Source: Terriglobia bacterium
Lineage (GTDB): Bacteria; Acidobacteriota; Terriglobia; UBA7540
Assembly: GCA_022866195.1 (NCBI GenBank)
Contig: JALHUF010000680.1
Location: 1-13,824, forward strand
Reading direction: 5' to 3'
DNA: 13,824 nucleotides
Shown here: piece by piece, positions 13,416-13,824 of the stretch
How the letters are laid out: each line of letters opens with the position of its first letter
Numbering within the stretch: position 1 is the stretch's first letter
Made by a program: the position numbers and the translations under genes
Notes under the pieces: model-generated
Told to the model about the DNA's origin: nothing
What the model saw: only the letters and a program-made list of their open reading frames with translations
Databases searched by the model: none

Positions 13416-13824
13416 TCAGTCTTTGACGCCCACGACGGCGATGCCGGATTCGTCAGCCTCCTGGAGCAGCCGCTGGCGGTCAAACAACAGCGTCTTGCCC
13501 GCGTCCACGGCCAACGTGCTCGCATTCGCGCGCCTCATCACCTGGATGGTCTTTGGCCCCACCACCGGGACGTCGAACCGCATGTCCTGATGAGGCTTAC
13601 TTACTTTGACGACGATCAGCCGCCGTCCGTTGCTCAGGGTGGCGGCGCGTTCGATGGTGGCATCGGTGCCTTCCATGGCTTCCACCGCCACGCAGGCGCG
13701 TTCGGACACGGCCACGCTCTGGCCGATGTCGAAGCCCGCCAGCGCGCCCGCCACCCGGCGGCCGTAGGCCATGTCGGCATCCTCCTCCGTCGTGGGCCTG
13801 CGCCTGGCGAGGGAACCGGGGCCG
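13416..13824 (-). CDS. lpxI: UDP-2,3-diacylglucosamine pyrophosphatase LpxI, C-terminal part
   Basis: LpxI hydrolyses UDP-2,3-diacylglucosamine to lipid X and UMP in lipid A synthesis, replacing LpxH in some bacteria. About 135 residues are visible; the N-terminus lies beyond the right edge, and the frame stays open to it. Family C-terminal features are present: RRPTTEEDADMAYGRRVA, GFDIGQSVAV, VEAMEGTDATIERAA, VKVSKPHQDMRFDVPVVGPK followed by TI, and a tail ending GIAVVGVKD. The internal ATG at 13770-13772 is not the start, because conserved sequence continues upstream of it. In related genomes lpxA or lpxD usually precede it. A GC-rich hairpin-like sequence lies in the gap before the next gene. 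Confidence 0.9.
   Translation of the reverse strand, partial: GPGSLARRRPTTEEDADMAYGRRVAGALAGFDIGQSVAVSERACVAVEAMEGTDATIERAATLSNGRRLIVVKVSKPHQDMRFDVPVVGPKTIQVMRRANASTLAVDAGKTLLFDRQRLLQEADESGIAVVGVKD

Overview
The window looks like a chromosomal segment of a GC-rich Gram-negative bacterium, most likely an acidobacterium. I infer this from a lipid A gene (lpxI) next to a Gfo/Idh/MocA gene, a miaA-hfq-hflX run, a B-family polymerase cassette of a kind I associate with Acidobacteria, and dispersed GTAGCGC-type palindromes. No similarity search was run, so the taxonomy is inference.

Left half, plus strand. A short tandem repeat (1-69) leads to a probable promoter and a secreted BNR_4-type beta-propeller protein (125-1531). 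An intergenic stretch with two small palindromes follows. Next comes a compact three-gene cassette (1848-5233): a RecA-like protein without a recognisable P-loop, a small helical protein, and a large divergent family B DNA polymerase with altered motifs A and C. This layout resembles known mutasome-like sets that pair an inactive RecA-like protein with a specialised polymerase. The polymerase gene carries two in-frame repeat insertions, and palindromes of one family also sit at the 3' ends of the RecA-like and polymerase genes. Behind the cassette lies a decayed minus-strand remnant of an alpha-galactosidase-like gene (5281-5520). A secreted protein of unknown function (5773-6609) follows, with its own promoter, a strong ribosome binding site and a clear intrinsic terminator.

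Right half, minus strand. Read from the right edge, the order is lpxI (cut by the window edge), a lipid A-associated Gfo/Idh/MocA oxidoreductase, a TonB-family protein, miaA, hfq and hflX, mostly with short gaps or overlaps. After a 585-base gap come pgsA and amrA (AMMECR1 domain), which overlap and share a near-consensus sigma-70 promoter. The gap also holds a 90-base inverted-repeat structure just behind hflX. These genes cover envelope lipid synthesis, energy coupling to the outer membrane, tRNA modification, RNA chaperoning and ribosome rescue, which are ordinary housekeeping roles.

The most unusual part is the polymerase cassette: a predicted DNA damage tolerance module with a divergent active site, a cysteine cluster and repeat sequences domesticated inside its coding region.
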